A DNA stretch of 29,108 nt from an uncultured Clostridia bacterium. GTDB taxonomy: Bacteria > Bacillota > Clostridia > Oscillospirales > Acutalibacteraceae. The notes beneath the pieces were generated by a model. That model ran no database searches. It worked only from the letters and a program-made list of their open reading frames with translations, and was not told the DNA's origin. The position numbers and the translations under genes are program-made. Below, in pieces: positions 1 to 8,210 of the stretch (positions are counted from its first letter, which is position 1; each line of letters starts with the position of its first letter). The DNA is taken from contig CALEIS010000131.1 in assembly GCA_937877675.1 (NCBI GenBank), positions 1-29,108 of the forward strand, written 5' to 3'.

Positions 1-97
1 AGTCATCTTTTGTACCTGCTGAGAGTAGCGCCCAATCGTTACTAATCATTTTAACGAAATTGTCTTTAAGCTCTCGGATGTTTATTTCTTTTTGCAT
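1..97 (-). CDS. Flavin reductase family protein, N-terminal fragment
   Basis: Only the first 32 codons are in the window; the gene continues off the left edge. The visible peptide starts MQKEINIRELKDNFVKMISN and continues with DWALLSAGTKDD. This resembles the start of the FMN-binding flavin reductase-like (split-barrel) proteins of Clostridia, which have a Trp and a short 'LLSAG' or 'LITAG' strand here. The ATG at 95-97 is preceded on the minus strand by AGGAATG (a workable ribosome site) and by a promoter at 129-157. Such proteins bind FMN and usually reduce flavin with NAD(P)H or act as small redox proteins. The call rests on 32 residues and family memory, so the exact function is open. Confidence 0.55.
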   Translation of the reverse strand, partial: MQKEINIRELKDNFVKMISNDWALLSAGTKDD

Positions 98-128
98 AAT
101 AATCATTCCTTAAAAAATAGTATAATAA

Positions 129-157
129 ATTATATAATGAATTTCAAAAAAATACAA
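129..157 (-). promoter_or_regulatory. Sigma-A promoter for the leftward flavin reductase gene
   Basis: On the minus strand a TTGTAT -35-like box (152-157) and a perfect TATAAT -10 box (129-134) are separated by exactly 17 bases. Initiation would fall about 25 bases before the ATG at 97. The -35 matches only half of the consensus. The rest of the 98-332 gap is AT-rich and shows no gene. Confidence 0.55.
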
Positions 158-332
158 TAAAAAGAGTGAATGTTTAAATTGTTGAAAAGTTTTGTAAAGT
201 TTAACAAAATTTTACACAAAAGTTTGTATAGTTATTTTTATTCTACACCTTACATTATTTCTTTCTTTGTGATAATATATTAAAACACTACAAGAAGCCC
301 TTAGATGTGGGCTGTGTCAAAGGATGGAAACA

Positions 333-557
333 ATGGAATTTAAAGATAGACTAAAATATTTGCGATGTGCAAAAATCCCAACAATTACGCAAAAGGACCT
401 TGCCAATGCCTTGGGTGTGACACAACGAAAAGTATCATTTATGGAAACTGGCACAACTGAGCCTTCGCTCAAAGATATTCGTGCATTATGTAAGTATTTT
501 AATGTGTCAGCCGACTATTTGCTTGGTTTACCAAAGAATATGAATTATCCGGAGTAA
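333..557 (+). CDS. XRE-family helix-turn-helix regulator (small)
   Basis: This 74-residue protein is a single Cro/C1-type HTH domain. The stretch TQKDLANALGVTQRKVSFME (about residues 18-37) contains the turn and recognition helices, followed by 'EPSLKDIRALCKYFNVSADYL', the usual helix 4-5 ending with the hallmark 'SADYLLG'. An in-frame ATG exists at 324, but the purine-rich AAAGGA (319-324) overlaps it. The ATG at 333 is about 8 bases downstream and was chosen. There is no sensor domain, so it is a one-domain DNA-binding protein. Its stop is 3 bases before nth, whose ribosome site GGAG lies inside this gene's last codons, so the two are translationally coupled. Targets are unknown. Confidence 0.85.
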   Translation: MEFKDRLKYLRCAKIPTITQKDLANALGVTQRKVSFMETGTTEPSLKDIRALCKYFNVSADYLLGLPKNMNYPE

Positions 558-560
558 AGT

Positions 561-1199
561 ATGACTAAAAAACAACGGGCAAAACTTCTTGTTGAAGGGT
601 TGAAAATTGAATATCCCGAAGCAATTTGTAGCCTTACGGCAGAAAATCCCTTTGAGTTGCTAGTGGCAACAAGACTTTCTGCACAGTGTACTGATGCAAG
701 AGTTAATATGGTTACTCCTGCACTTTTCAGTAAATATCGTACACTTGATGATTATGTTAATGCCGATGTAAAGGATATTGAGGATATAATTCATTCCTGT
801 GGCTTTTATCACGGTAAGGCTCGTGATATTATTGAAATGGCAAGGGGAGTACGTGACCGATTTCAAGGGATTGTACCTGATAATATTGAAGATTTAACAT
901 CATTACAGGGTGTTGGTAGAAAAACAGCAAATCTAATTGTTGGTGATGTTTATAAAAAACCTGCAGTTGTGGCAGATACTCATTTGATTAGGCTTACTAA
1001 CAGAATGGGATTAGTTGAAACAAAAGACCCTAAAAAGGTGGAGATGGAATTGAAAAAAATTCTGCCACCTGATGAGAGTAATGATTTCTGTCATAGATGT
1101 GTTCTTCATGGCAGAGCAGTTTGTACAGCACGAAAGGCATATTGTGAAAAATGCTCATTAAATGATGTTTGTAAAAAGATAATAACAAAGCAGGGATGA
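561..1199 (+). CDS. nth: Endonuclease III (HhH-GPD DNA glycosylase/AP lyase)
   Basis: A base-excision repair enzyme that removes oxidised pyrimidines and nicks the abasic site. The 212-residue length is normal for the family. The helix-hairpin-helix reads LQGVGRKTANLIVG (about 115-128) with the catalytic Lys at 121. The GPD-loop aspartate is Asp139 in 'VVADTHLIRL'. The C-terminus carries the [4Fe-4S] motif C-x6-C-x2-C-x5-C at Cys188, Cys195, Cys198 and Cys204, so both catalytic residues and the cluster are intact. The ATG at 561 follows the XRE stop by 3 bases, with GGAG just upstream. A terminator overlaps the stop codon. Pairing of nth with a small regulator suggests joint expression. Confidence 0.97.
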   Translation: MTKKQRAKLLVEGLKIEYPEAICSLTAENPFELLVATRLSAQCTDARVNMVTPALFSKYRTLDDYVNADVKDIEDIIHSCGFYHGKARDIIEMARGVRDRFQGIVPDNIEDLTSLQGVGRKTANLIVGDVYKKPAVVADTHLIRLTNRMGLVETKDPKKVEMELKKILPPDESNDFCHRCVLHGRAVCTARKAYCEKCSLNDVCKKIITKQG

Positions 1200-1223
1200 T
1201 TTAAAAATCGTCCCTTTTTTTTT
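1193..1223 (+). terminator. Rho-independent terminator after nth
   Basis: An 8-bp stem GGGATGAT (1193-1200) pairs with ATCGTCCC (1207-1214), with one G-U pair and a TTAAAA loop, followed by nine T residues (1215-1223). The 5' arm overlaps the nth stop codon. Confidence 0.93.
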
Positions 1224-1320
1224 GTCACAATATTCTGAATTAACTATATAAATTTGGATTTGCTAAAACAAAGTTAACTCATCTTTGATGTTCTAGTAAA
1301 AATTGCGTTTTACATTTTTA

Positions 1321-1349
1321 TTGACATTCACCCTGTATAATTGTATAAT
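1321..1349 (+). promoter_or_regulatory. Consensus sigma-A promoter of the alaS operon
   Basis: Perfect TTGACA (1321-1326), a 17-base spacer and perfect TATAAT (1344-1349). Expected initiation is near 1356, leaving a leader of only about 30 bases. That leaves no room for the T-box leader often found upstream of Firmicutes aminoacyl-tRNA synthetase genes, and none is seen. Confidence 0.92.
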
Positions 1350-1385
1350 TTATAAGATAATTTTTATATAATAGGAGTAGTCTGT

Positions 1386-4019
1386 ATGAAATGGACAGGT
1401 CTTAATGAATTAAGAGAAAAATACCTTGCATTCTTTGAAAGCAAAGACCATTTGCGTCTTCCTAGTTTTTCACTTGTACCTCAGGGTGACAAGAGCATTT
1501 TGCTTATCAATGCAGGTATGACACCAATGAAAAAATACTTTACAGGAGAAGTAACACCTCCAAAAAATCGTGTTACAACCTGTCAGAAATGTATTCGTAC
1601 ACCTGATATTGAGAATGTTGGTAAAACTGCTCGTCACGGAACATATTTCGAGATGCTCGGTAACTTCTCATTCGGTGATTATTTCAAACACGAAGCAACT
1701 GCATGGGCTTGGGAATTCTTCACAAAGGTTCTTGAAATTCCTGAAGAATTACTTTATGTCAGCGTTTATCTTGAAGATGACGAGGCTTTCGACATCTGGA
1801 CAAAGGAAGTTGGCGTTGACCCATCACATATGGTTCGTTTCGGTAAAGAAGATAACTTCTGGGAACATGGTGCAGGTCCTTGTGGTCCTTGTTCAGAAAT
1901 CTATTTTGACCGTGGTGTAGATAAGGGTTGTGGCAGTCCTGACTGTAAAGTTGGTTGCGATTGCGACAGATTTATTGAAGTATGGAACCTTGTTTTCACA
2001 CAGTTTGAAAACGACGGTAACAATAACTATACGCGTCTTGCAAATCCTAATATTGATACAGGTATGGGTCTTGAAAGACTTGCTTGTATTATGCAGAATG
2101 TTGATAACCTTTTCGAGGTTGACACAGTTCAGAATATTATGAAGCACATCATTGATATTTCAGGTATTGAGTATCATAAGGATGCTAAAAAGGATATTTC
2201 ACTCCGTGTTATTACTGACCATATCCGTAGCACAACATTTATGGTTTCAGATGGTGTTCTTCCATCAAACTCAGGTCGTGGTTATGTTCTTCGTCGTCTT
2301 CTTCGTCGTGCAGCTCGTCACGGAAGACTTATCGGCATTGACAGACCATTCCTTTCAGAAGTTTGCGAAACAGTAATCAAAGAAAATGCAAACGCATATC
2401 CTAACCTTGTTGAAAAGCAGGATTACATTAAGAAAGTTATCGCTATGGAAGAAGAAAGCTTCTATAAGACTATTGATAGTGGTTTAGGTCTTCTTAACGA
2501 AATGATGGCTAACTCAAAAGATGGTGTTCTTTCAGGTGAAGATGCTTTCAAACTTCAGGATACATTCGGTTTCCCAATTGATTTGACAAAAGAAATCGTT
2601 GCAGAAAACAATATGACTGTTGACGAAGATAAGTTCAGAGCATTGGTTGAAGAAGCAAGAATGAAGGCAAAATCAGTTAAGCGTGACGGTGCTGAAACAG
2701 ACTGGAGAAACACAGGCGTTTCATTCAAAGATATTCAGAAAACAGAATTTACAGGATACGAAGAAAACAACACAGATGCTACTGTTGTTGCTCTTGTTGC
2801 AAATGGTGAAAGAGTAGATTTTGTTGAATCAGGCGATGCAATCCTTGTGCTTGATAAAACTTCTTTCTATGCAGAAAGTGGTGGACAAGCAGGGGATAAG
2901 GGTGTTATCACAATCGGTGAAAGCACATTCGAAGTATCTAACACAACAAAGGATGCTGACGGTGTTGTTCTTCATCATGGTACACTCACAGGTGATGCAA
3001 TCAAAGTTGGCGACAATGCAGTTTCTTCTTACAACGAAGAAAACAGAAAAGCAACAATGAGAAACCATACATCTGCTCACCTTCTTCAGGCAGCACTTCG
3101 TACAGTTCTTGGTACTCATGTTGAACAGGCGGGTCAGCTTGTAGATGCTAATGAAGTTCGTTTCGACTTCACTCATTTCACAGGTATGACAGGCGAAGAA
3201 CTTAAAAAGGTTGAAGACCTTGTAAACGAAGAAATCCTTAATGCAACAGAAATGATGATTAAGGAAATGCCTATTGACGAAGCAAAAGCAATGGGTGCTA
3301 TGGCTCTCTTCGGTGAAAAATACGGTGATGTTGTCCGTGTTGTAAAAGCAGGGGACTTCTCAACTGAACTCTGCGGTGGTACACACGTTGATAATACAGG
3401 TAAAATCGGTCTTTTCAAGATTGTTAATGAATCATCAGTTGCAGCAGGTGTTCGTAGAATTCAGGCAGTAACAGGTAAAAATGTTCTTAAATATATTGAA
3501 GAAAAGAATAATCTTCTCTATTTGACAGCAGATGCCTTCAAAGTTGGTAATGTTTCTGCATTACCTCAAAAGGCAGTTGCAGTAGCAAATGACCTTAAAG
3601 CAAAGGATAAGGAAATTGCAAGTCTTAAAGCAGAAATCAACTCATTCAAAACTGCAGGTATTATGGCAGGTGCAGTTGATGTTAAGGGTGTTCAGCTTGT
3701 AGTTTACTATGGTGGTGAGCTCGATGCTAACGGACTTCGTTCTATGGCAGAAACAGCAAGAGATTCTGCTTCTAACACAGTAGCAGTTATCGCAGGTTCA
3801 AACCAGGAAAAAGGTACTTGCTCTTTTGCTTGTGCTTGTGGCAAGGATGCAATTGCTAAGGGTGCTCACGCAGGTAATATTGTTCGTGAAGTTGCTAAGG
3901 TAGCAGGTGGTTCAGGTGGTGGCAAACCTGATATGGCTATGGCTGGTGGTAAGGAAATCGCAAAGATTGACGATGCTTTAATGTCAGCAAAAGAAATTGT
4001 TGCATCAATGGTTAAATAA
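1386..4019 (+). CDS. alaS: Alanine--tRNA ligase
   Basis: A cytoplasmic class II synthetase that charges tRNA-Ala and edits mis-charged Ser/Gly. Its 877 residues are the standard full length. The N-terminal catalytic core includes class II motif 2 in 'RHGTYFEMLGNFSFGDYFK' (about 83-101). The editing domain holds HTSAH at 561-565 and the matching CGGTH at 663-667, the zinc-binding His/Cys set. A C-terminal coiled coil and C-Ala domain end with a Gly-rich GGSGGGKPDMAMAGG segment near 842-856. AGGAG lies 8 bases before the ATG. It is the first gene of an operon with a HIT hydrolase 12 bases downstream. No frameshift or missing key residue was seen. Confidence 0.99.
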   Translation: MKWTGLNELREKYLAFFESKDHLRLPSFSLVPQGDKSILLINAGMTPMKKYFTGEVTPPKNRVTTCQKCIRTPDIENVGKTARHGTYFEMLGNFSFGDYFKHEATAWAWEFFTKVLEIPEELLYVSVYLEDDEAFDIWTKEVGVDPSHMVRFGKEDNFWEHGAGPCGPCSEIYFDRGVDKGCGSPDCKVGCDCDRFIEVWNLVFTQFENDGNNNYTRLANPNIDTGMGLERLACIMQNVDNLFEVDTVQNIMKHIIDISGIEYHKDAKKDISLRVITDHIRSTTFMVSDGVLPSNSGRGYVLRRLLRRAARHGRLIGIDRPFLSEVCETVIKENANAYPNLVEKQDYIKKVIAMEEESFYKTIDSGLGLLNEMMANSKDGVLSGEDAFKLQDTFGFPIDLTKEIVAENNMTVDEDKFRALVEEARMKAKSVKRDGAETDWRNTGVSFKDIQKTEFTGYEENNTDATVVALVANGERVDFVESGDAILVLDKTSFYAESGGQAGDKGVITIGESTFEVSNTTKDADGVVLHHGTLTGDAIKVGDNAVSSYNEENRKATMRNHTSAHLLQAALRTVLGTHVEQAGQLVDANEVRFDFTHFTGMTGEELKKVEDLVNEEILNATEMMIKEMPIDEAKAMGAMALFGEKYGDVVRVVKAGDFSTELCGGTHVDNTGKIGLFKIVNESSVAAGVRRIQAVTGKNVLKYIEEKNNLLYLTADAFKVGNVSALPQKAVAVANDLKAKDKEIASLKAEINSFKTAGIMAGAVDVKGVQLVVYYGGELDANGLRSMAETARDSASNTVAVIAGSNQEKGTCSFACACGKDAIAKGAHAGNIVREVAKVAGGSGGGKPDMAMAGGKEIAKIDDALMSAKEIVASMVK

Positions 4020-4031
4020 GGAGAAATAATT

Positions 4032-4370
4032 ATGGATTGTCTTTTTTGTAAAATAGCAAATGGTGAAATTCCATCAAATAAGGTTTATGAGGATGATAAA
4101 ATCCTTGCATTCCGTGATATTGCTCCTCAGGCAGAAACTCATGTCCTTGTAATTCCAAAGGCTCACGTTGCAAGTTGTGCAAATGATATTACAATGGAAA
4201 ATTGTGAAATCGTTGGTTATATCTTTGCAAAAATTCCTGAAATCGCTCGTCTTGCAGGTGTTGATAGTTACAGAATTATCAATAACTGTGGTGAAAAAGC
4301 AGGACAAACTGTAATGCACATCCATTTCCATATTTTGAGTGGAGATAATATTTCAGAAAAATTAGTGTAA
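4032..4370 (+). CDS. HIT-family nucleotide hydrolase (HinT-like)
   Basis: A 112-residue histidine-triad protein, expected to hydrolyse purine nucleoside phosphoramidates or adenylates such as aminoacyl-AMP. The catalytic triad HIHFH is at residues 96-100 in 'QTVMHIHFHILSG'. The N-terminus has the typical MDCLFCKIANGEIPS with Cys3 and Cys6, and 'HVLVIPKAH' supplies the conserved His45. AAGGAG overlaps the alaS stop. Placement next to alaS fits the known activity of HinT proteins on aminoacyl-adenylates released by synthetases, but that link is inferred from family knowledge. It is followed 12 bases later by comEC. Confidence 0.96.
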   Translation: MDCLFCKIANGEIPSNKVYEDDKILAFRDIAPQAETHVLVIPKAHVASCANDITMENCEIVGYIFAKIPEIARLAGVDSYRIINNCGEKAGQTVMHIHFHILSGDNISEKLV

Positions 4371-4382
4371 GGAGTGTTGGAA

Positions 4383-6461
4383 TTGAAAAGACCATTTGCA
4401 GTAATTGGCTTTTCAATGCTCATTAGTTCACTTCTTGTAATAAATTTAAGTTTAAAGATGACTGTTGCTCTGATTGTCGGGGCAATAGTCATCTTTTGTT
4501 TTTTAGTATTTTTCAAGAAACTTCGCAAAGATAAGACGGTGCTTTTTGCTTTGGTTGCCGTTGCAATTTATGCTTTGTCTTTTCTTGTTTCGGAGATTGG
4601 ATATTATAAAGCAAAAGCAGAGATGGAAAAATCAAAGGAAATGTCAGGAGTTATTTGCGAAATTCCTAAAATTTCAGAGGAAACCTTTACTTATATCATA
4701 AAGCTTGATGATAGGAATTATAAAATAAGATATGTTTCCCAAGAAAATAAAAGGCTGTTGTCAGGAGATAGGGTCAAGGTTAAAGGTGTAGTTTCTGAAG
4801 AAGGTCACGACGAGGATTTCTTTGAAAACGGATTAGCCTCAAGAGTTTATTTTACAATTTTCAAAAGTGATGATTCGTACATAAATAAGACGGGTGAAAC
4901 TGATTTTTACTATTCATGTGTTGGAAAAATCAAAACTTGGTATTCAGATGTGGTTAATACATACCTACCAAATGAAATTGGTGACATAGCAAAGGCTATG
5001 ACCATAGGGGATAAATTAGAATTAAGCTGGAATACAATAGAGAAATTCAACTATGCAGGAGTATCGCATATACTTGTTATTTCAGGTTTGCATTTATCTA
5101 TATGGATAATAGGGATTATAAAAATTCTAGAAAAGTTTTTAAAATCCAGCAAAGTGATTGGTATTGCAGGATTAACCACTCTGTTTGTATATTCAGCACT
5201 CGTAGGATTTACTCCATCAATAGTCAGAGCTGGAATGATGGTTGGAATGGTGCTTTTAGGCAAAGTCTTTTCCAAACCAGCAGACACTATAAACTCTGTG
5301 GGAATTGCAGTAGCACTCCTGTTAGTTGTTAATCCCTTTGCTGTAATGTCGGCTTCATTCTGGTTTACTGTGCTTTCAACAATGGGACTTTTAATATTAC
5401 CCAACAGAATTATTGATTGGGTAAAAACTCGAAAGCATACTGAATTTATCTTTAAAAATAAAATACTATATGCACTTTTGAATCTTGTGGCAGTTAGTGT
5501 ATCAATATCCGTATTTACACTACCAATATTTATTGTGAGATTTGAAATGATACCTGTGGCATCATTGATTTCAAACCTGCTAATTGTCGATTTTGCTTTG
5601 TTGATGATGGTTTTGACAGTTGCTGCTATCTTGTGTCACGGAATACATCTGTTTGCATTTTCAAGAATAATTTTCTTGGTAGTAGGTGCTTTAGGGAATA
5701 TAATTAAATTTCTTGCAGAAAAAATCGGTATGGCTCAATGGTCAACTATGTCTGTTTCACACCAATATTTCAAATATTTCTTGGTGGTAGCCATTACCTG
5801 TGTTTGTGTGGCTTTATTGGTGAGAAAAACTTATAAAGATATAGTAAAACATATGGCAACTGTCCTTGGAGTGGTGTTTATTCTATTGTCAGTTTATACA
5901 ACATACTTTGATTATTCAAATCCAAGTGTTGATATTATGTTTACTGACGATAAACCCATTATTTTGGTAAATTCACAAGGTGAAACTGTTATGGTGGGAA
6001 TACAGAATGATAAACATTTTAACTCAATCAAAACTATGATGAATTCCCATAACAAAAAGACACCTGATGCGGTGGCTGTCTGCGAAGAAAAGGTAGATTT
6101 ATCATACCTAACAACTGTTTATAATGAATTTGGAGTTGTTGAAACTTACTTTTATGGCAACTCACCTAAAATGCTTAATTTTAAACATAGTGTGAATGTG
6201 AAAAACTTTGTTGTAGGAGATAGTGTAAAAGTTGATTTGTTGAGTGAAAACGAAATCGCAATAGCAAGTGAGAATAAAAAGATACTTTTTCTCAATTGTG
6301 ATGAAAATGTCTTTAAAAATTATTATGAGTATGATATAATAATTCTGTGTGGTGAGAATTCTGCACATAACTATAAGAATTTGATTTCGTGTGTAGATAC
6401 AAGTAAAACTGAAATCATAATTGCAGAAGAATCACAGAAAAGGACAATATATTTTGAATAG
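4383..6461 (+). CDS. comEC: ComEC/Rec2-family competence channel with degenerate C-terminal domain
   Basis: A polytopic membrane protein of 692 residues from a TTG start at 4383. The AAGGAG at 4369-4374 is 8 bases upstream, which excludes the GTG at 4374 and the TTG at 4377. N-terminal membrane helices (about residues 6-70) are followed by a soluble OB-like DUF4131 segment. The Competence domain then carries the signature HILVISGLHLS at 229-239 and many helices to about 510. ComEC forms the channel for single-stranded DNA during transformation. The C-terminal soluble part (about 515-692) lies where the metallo-beta-lactamase-like nuclease domain normally is, but neither a 'VGQGD' loop nor a 'THxDxDH' motif is present. 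DNA uptake may be reduced, or the nuclease supplied elsewhere. comEC followed by holA is a common Firmicutes order. Confidence 0.9.
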   Translation: MKRPFAVIGFSMLISSLLVINLSLKMTVALIVGAIVIFCFLVFFKKLRKDKTVLFALVAVAIYALSFLVSEIGYYKAKAEMEKSKEMSGVICEIPKISEETFTYIIKLDDRNYKIRYVSQENKRLLSGDRVKVKGVVSEEGHDEDFFENGLASRVYFTIFKSDDSYINKTGETDFYYSCVGKIKTWYSDVVNTYLPNEIGDIAKAMTIGDKLELSWNTIEKFNYAGVSHILVISGLHLSIWIIGIIKILEKFLKSSKVIGIAGLTTLFVYSALVGFTPSIVRAGMMVGMVLLGKVFSKPADTINSVGIAVALLLVVNPFAVMSASFWFTVLSTMGLLILPNRIIDWVKTRKHTEFIFKNKILYALLNLVAVSVSISVFTLPIFIVRFEMIPVASLISNLLIVDFALLMMVLTVAAILCHGIHLFAFSRIIFLVVGALGNIIKFLAEKIGMAQWSTMSVSHQYFKYFLVVAITCVCVALLVRKTYKDIVKHMATVLGVVFILLSVYTTYFDYSNPSVDIMFTDDKPIILVNSQGETVMVGIQNDKHFNSIKTMMNSHNKKTPDAVAVCEEKVDLSYLTTVYNEFGVVETYFYGNSPKMLNFKHSVNVKNFVVGDSVKVDLLSENEIAIASENKKILFLNCDENVFKNYYEYDIIILCGENSAHNYKNLISCVDTSKTEIIIAEESQKRTIYFE

Positions 6462-6473
6462 TAGGTGATACAA

Positions 6474-7514
6474 ATGGCAGTGATTTATGAATCAGACTTA
6501 AAAAAGCAAATAAAAGATAATACTATGTCAAACTGCTATTTGTTTTATGGTAGTGAGGACTATTTAAAACAGTTTTATACTAACAAAATCTGTTCAAAAT
6601 TTGTGTCCCCCGGTAGTGAAACCTTCAGCCTTAGAAAATATGACGGCAAGGAAGATACTCTTGACGATGTTTTAGAAGGTGCAAATTCCATATCCTTTAT
6701 GAGTGAATATTGTGTTGTAATTGCTCACGATTTTTCCTTGGATTCGTTGAATGAGGATGCCAAAGAAAAACTTATGGATTATCTTCAAAATATTCCAGAT
6801 TCTTCCATTACAATTTTCTGGATGGATGGCATTGAGGTTTCACCTAAAAGTGCTAAATGGAAATGGGTAGTAGATAATTTTACTAAATATGCAACAGTTG
6901 TAAATTTTGAAAAGCCTGTTGGCAAAAACCTTTTAAAACTCATTTGTGCCTATGCGACAAAACAAGGTTGCACTATGTCGGAAAATACTGCATCATATCT
7001 TGTTGAGGTTGTGGGTGATAGTCTTAATGTGTTGTTTAATGAGATTCAAAAAGCCTGTAACTTTGCAGGTCAAGGCAACGAAATCACAAGGGAATGTATT
7101 GACCAGGTTGCAGTACGCTCATTAGAGGCAAAAGTTTTTGACTTATCTAAACTTATTCTTTCATATAATGTTCAAGGGGCATTGGAATTATTGCATACTC
7201 TTATGCTTCAAAAAGCAGAACCCATTGATATTTTTGCAGTAATACTTATGTCCTTTGTGGATATTTATCGTGTAAAAGCATCCCTTTCAGGTGGACAGAG
7301 TGTGACTTATCCTGCTAAATTCTTTGATTACAGAAATAAGGAATTCCGTCTTACAAATGCAAGTAAAATGGCAAATAAACTTACCGACGAGCAAATCAGA
7401 GAATGTTTTGATTGCTTTGCAGAGAGTGACAGAGCGTTGAAAACCACTTTTAAGGGTGGAGAATTGATTCTCGAAAAGCTTATTGTGAAAATTTCTCTGA
7501 TAATAGCAAGGTGA
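6474..7514 (+). CDS. holA: DNA polymerase III subunit delta
   Basis: The clamp-loader delta subunit, which opens the beta sliding clamp. The 346-residue length fits. The N-terminal fold includes 'NCYLFYGSEDYLKQFY' (a degenerate P-loop region, as usual for delta), 'DSSITIFWMDG' in the Walker-B position, and the C-terminal helical collar 'DIFAVILMSFVDIYRVK'. The ATG at 6474 is preferred over the GTG at 6465 because TAGGTGA (6462-6468) sits at proper distance only from the ATG. The gene lies 12 bases after comEC, a well-known pairing, and its last codons contain the AAGGTG ribosome site of rnmV. Confidence 0.94.
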   Translation: MAVIYESDLKKQIKDNTMSNCYLFYGSEDYLKQFYTNKICSKFVSPGSETFSLRKYDGKEDTLDDVLEGANSISFMSEYCVVIAHDFSLDSLNEDAKEKLMDYLQNIPDSSITIFWMDGIEVSPKSAKWKWVVDNFTKYATVVNFEKPVGKNLLKLICAYATKQGCTMSENTASYLVEVVGDSLNVLFNEIQKACNFAGQGNEITRECIDQVAVRSLEAKVFDLSKLILSYNVQGALELLHTLMLQKAEPIDIFAVILMSFVDIYRVKASLSGGQSVTYPAKFFDYRNKEFRLTNASKMANKLTDEQIRECFDCFAESDRALKTTFKGGELILEKLIVKISLIIAR

Positions 7515-7518
7515 AATT

Positions 7519-8124
7519 ATGATAAAGATTAAGGAAGCCGTTATTGTTGAGGGTAAATATGATAAAATAAAACTGTCAAACATCCTTGACACAATAATTA
7601 TTGAAACAGACGGATTTGCAATTTTTCAGGATAAAGAAAAACAAAAACTTATTAGATTTCTTGCTGAAAAACGTGGAATAGTAGTTATGACGGACTCTGA
7701 TTCGGCAGGGTTTACGATTCGCTCTTTTATTAAAAATATTACAAAGAGTGAAAATGTGAAAAATGTGTATATTCCAGATGTGTATGGAAAAGAAAAACGC
7801 AAGACAGAAGCATCCAAAGAGGGTAAACTAGGTGTTGAAGGTATGAAGGCTGAGATTATTATTGAGGCTTTGCATAAGTCGGGTGTAATATATGACGAAA
7901 ATGGAAAAACTGAGGGTAGAGAGATTACTCATACAGATTTTTTTGATGACGGAATCAGTGGTGGAGAAAATAGTAGCGTAATCCGTAAGGCCTTGGCAAA
8001 GGAGTTGGATTTGCCAGAAAAAATCAGTTCATCTTCACTACTTAAAGTCATAAATTCATATATGACCTATGAAGAGTACAAATCAGCAATCGAAAAAGCA
8101 AAAGAAAACATTAAGAATTTGTAA
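7519..8124 (+). CDS. rnmV: Ribonuclease M5 (TOPRIM, 5S rRNA maturation)
   Basis: This 201-residue protein has an N-terminal TOPRIM domain. The catalytic Glu11 is in 'AVIVEGKYDK' and the DxD pair Asp59/Asp61 in 'VVMTDSDSAG'. The RNase M5-specific stretch 'IPDVYGKEKRK' and 'ASKEGKLGVEGM' follows. The enzyme trims 5S rRNA precursors in Firmicutes. It starts 5 bases after the holA stop and is the last gene of the alaS operon. In Bacillus rnmV sits next to ksgA; no ksgA is present here. Downstream is an AT-rich imperfect hairpin (about 8130-8160) without a T-run, so a terminator is not clear. Confidence 0.92.
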   Translation: MIKIKEAVIVEGKYDKIKLSNILDTIIIETDGFAIFQDKEKQKLIRFLAEKRGIVVMTDSDSAGFTIRSFIKNITKSENVKNVYIPDVYGKEKRKTEASKEGKLGVEGMKAEIIIEALHKSGVIYDENGKTEGREITHTDFFDDGISGGENSSVIRKALAKELDLPEKISSSSLLKVINSYMTYEEYKSAIEKAKENIKNL

Positions 8125-8160
8125 ATTTTATAAAAACTATTTCCATTTTGTGGAGTTTTA

Positions 8161-8169
8161 TGATATAAT
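8161..8169 (+). promoter_or_regulatory. Extended -10 promoter for the acyl-CoA synthetase operon
   Basis: TGATATAAT is an exact TGn-TATAAT extended -10 box (8161-8169). The position 17 bases upstream (8141-8146, TTCCAT) is a poor -35, which an extended -10 can tolerate. Expected initiation is about 35 bases before the ATG at 8211. Confidence 0.7.
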
Positions 8170-8210
8170 ATTTTGATTTGAAATTAAAAACAATGCGGAG
8201 GAATACAGTA

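Noticed and set aside
1224..1385. Possible T-box leader upstream of alaS
   Set aside because: The consensus promoter at 1321-1349 leaves only about 30 bases of leader. No specifier hairpin or T-box sequence is present.
2829..3418. Long open frames on the opposite strand within alaS
   Set aside because: They lie wholly inside a conserved gene, lack ribosome sites, and show no family resemblance. The same holds for similar frames inside lacZ, rpoB, comEC and the acyl-CoA synthetase gene.
4374..4382. Upstream GTG/TTG starts for comEC
   Set aside because: They overlap or touch the AAGGAG ribosome site. The TTG at 4383 has correct spacing.
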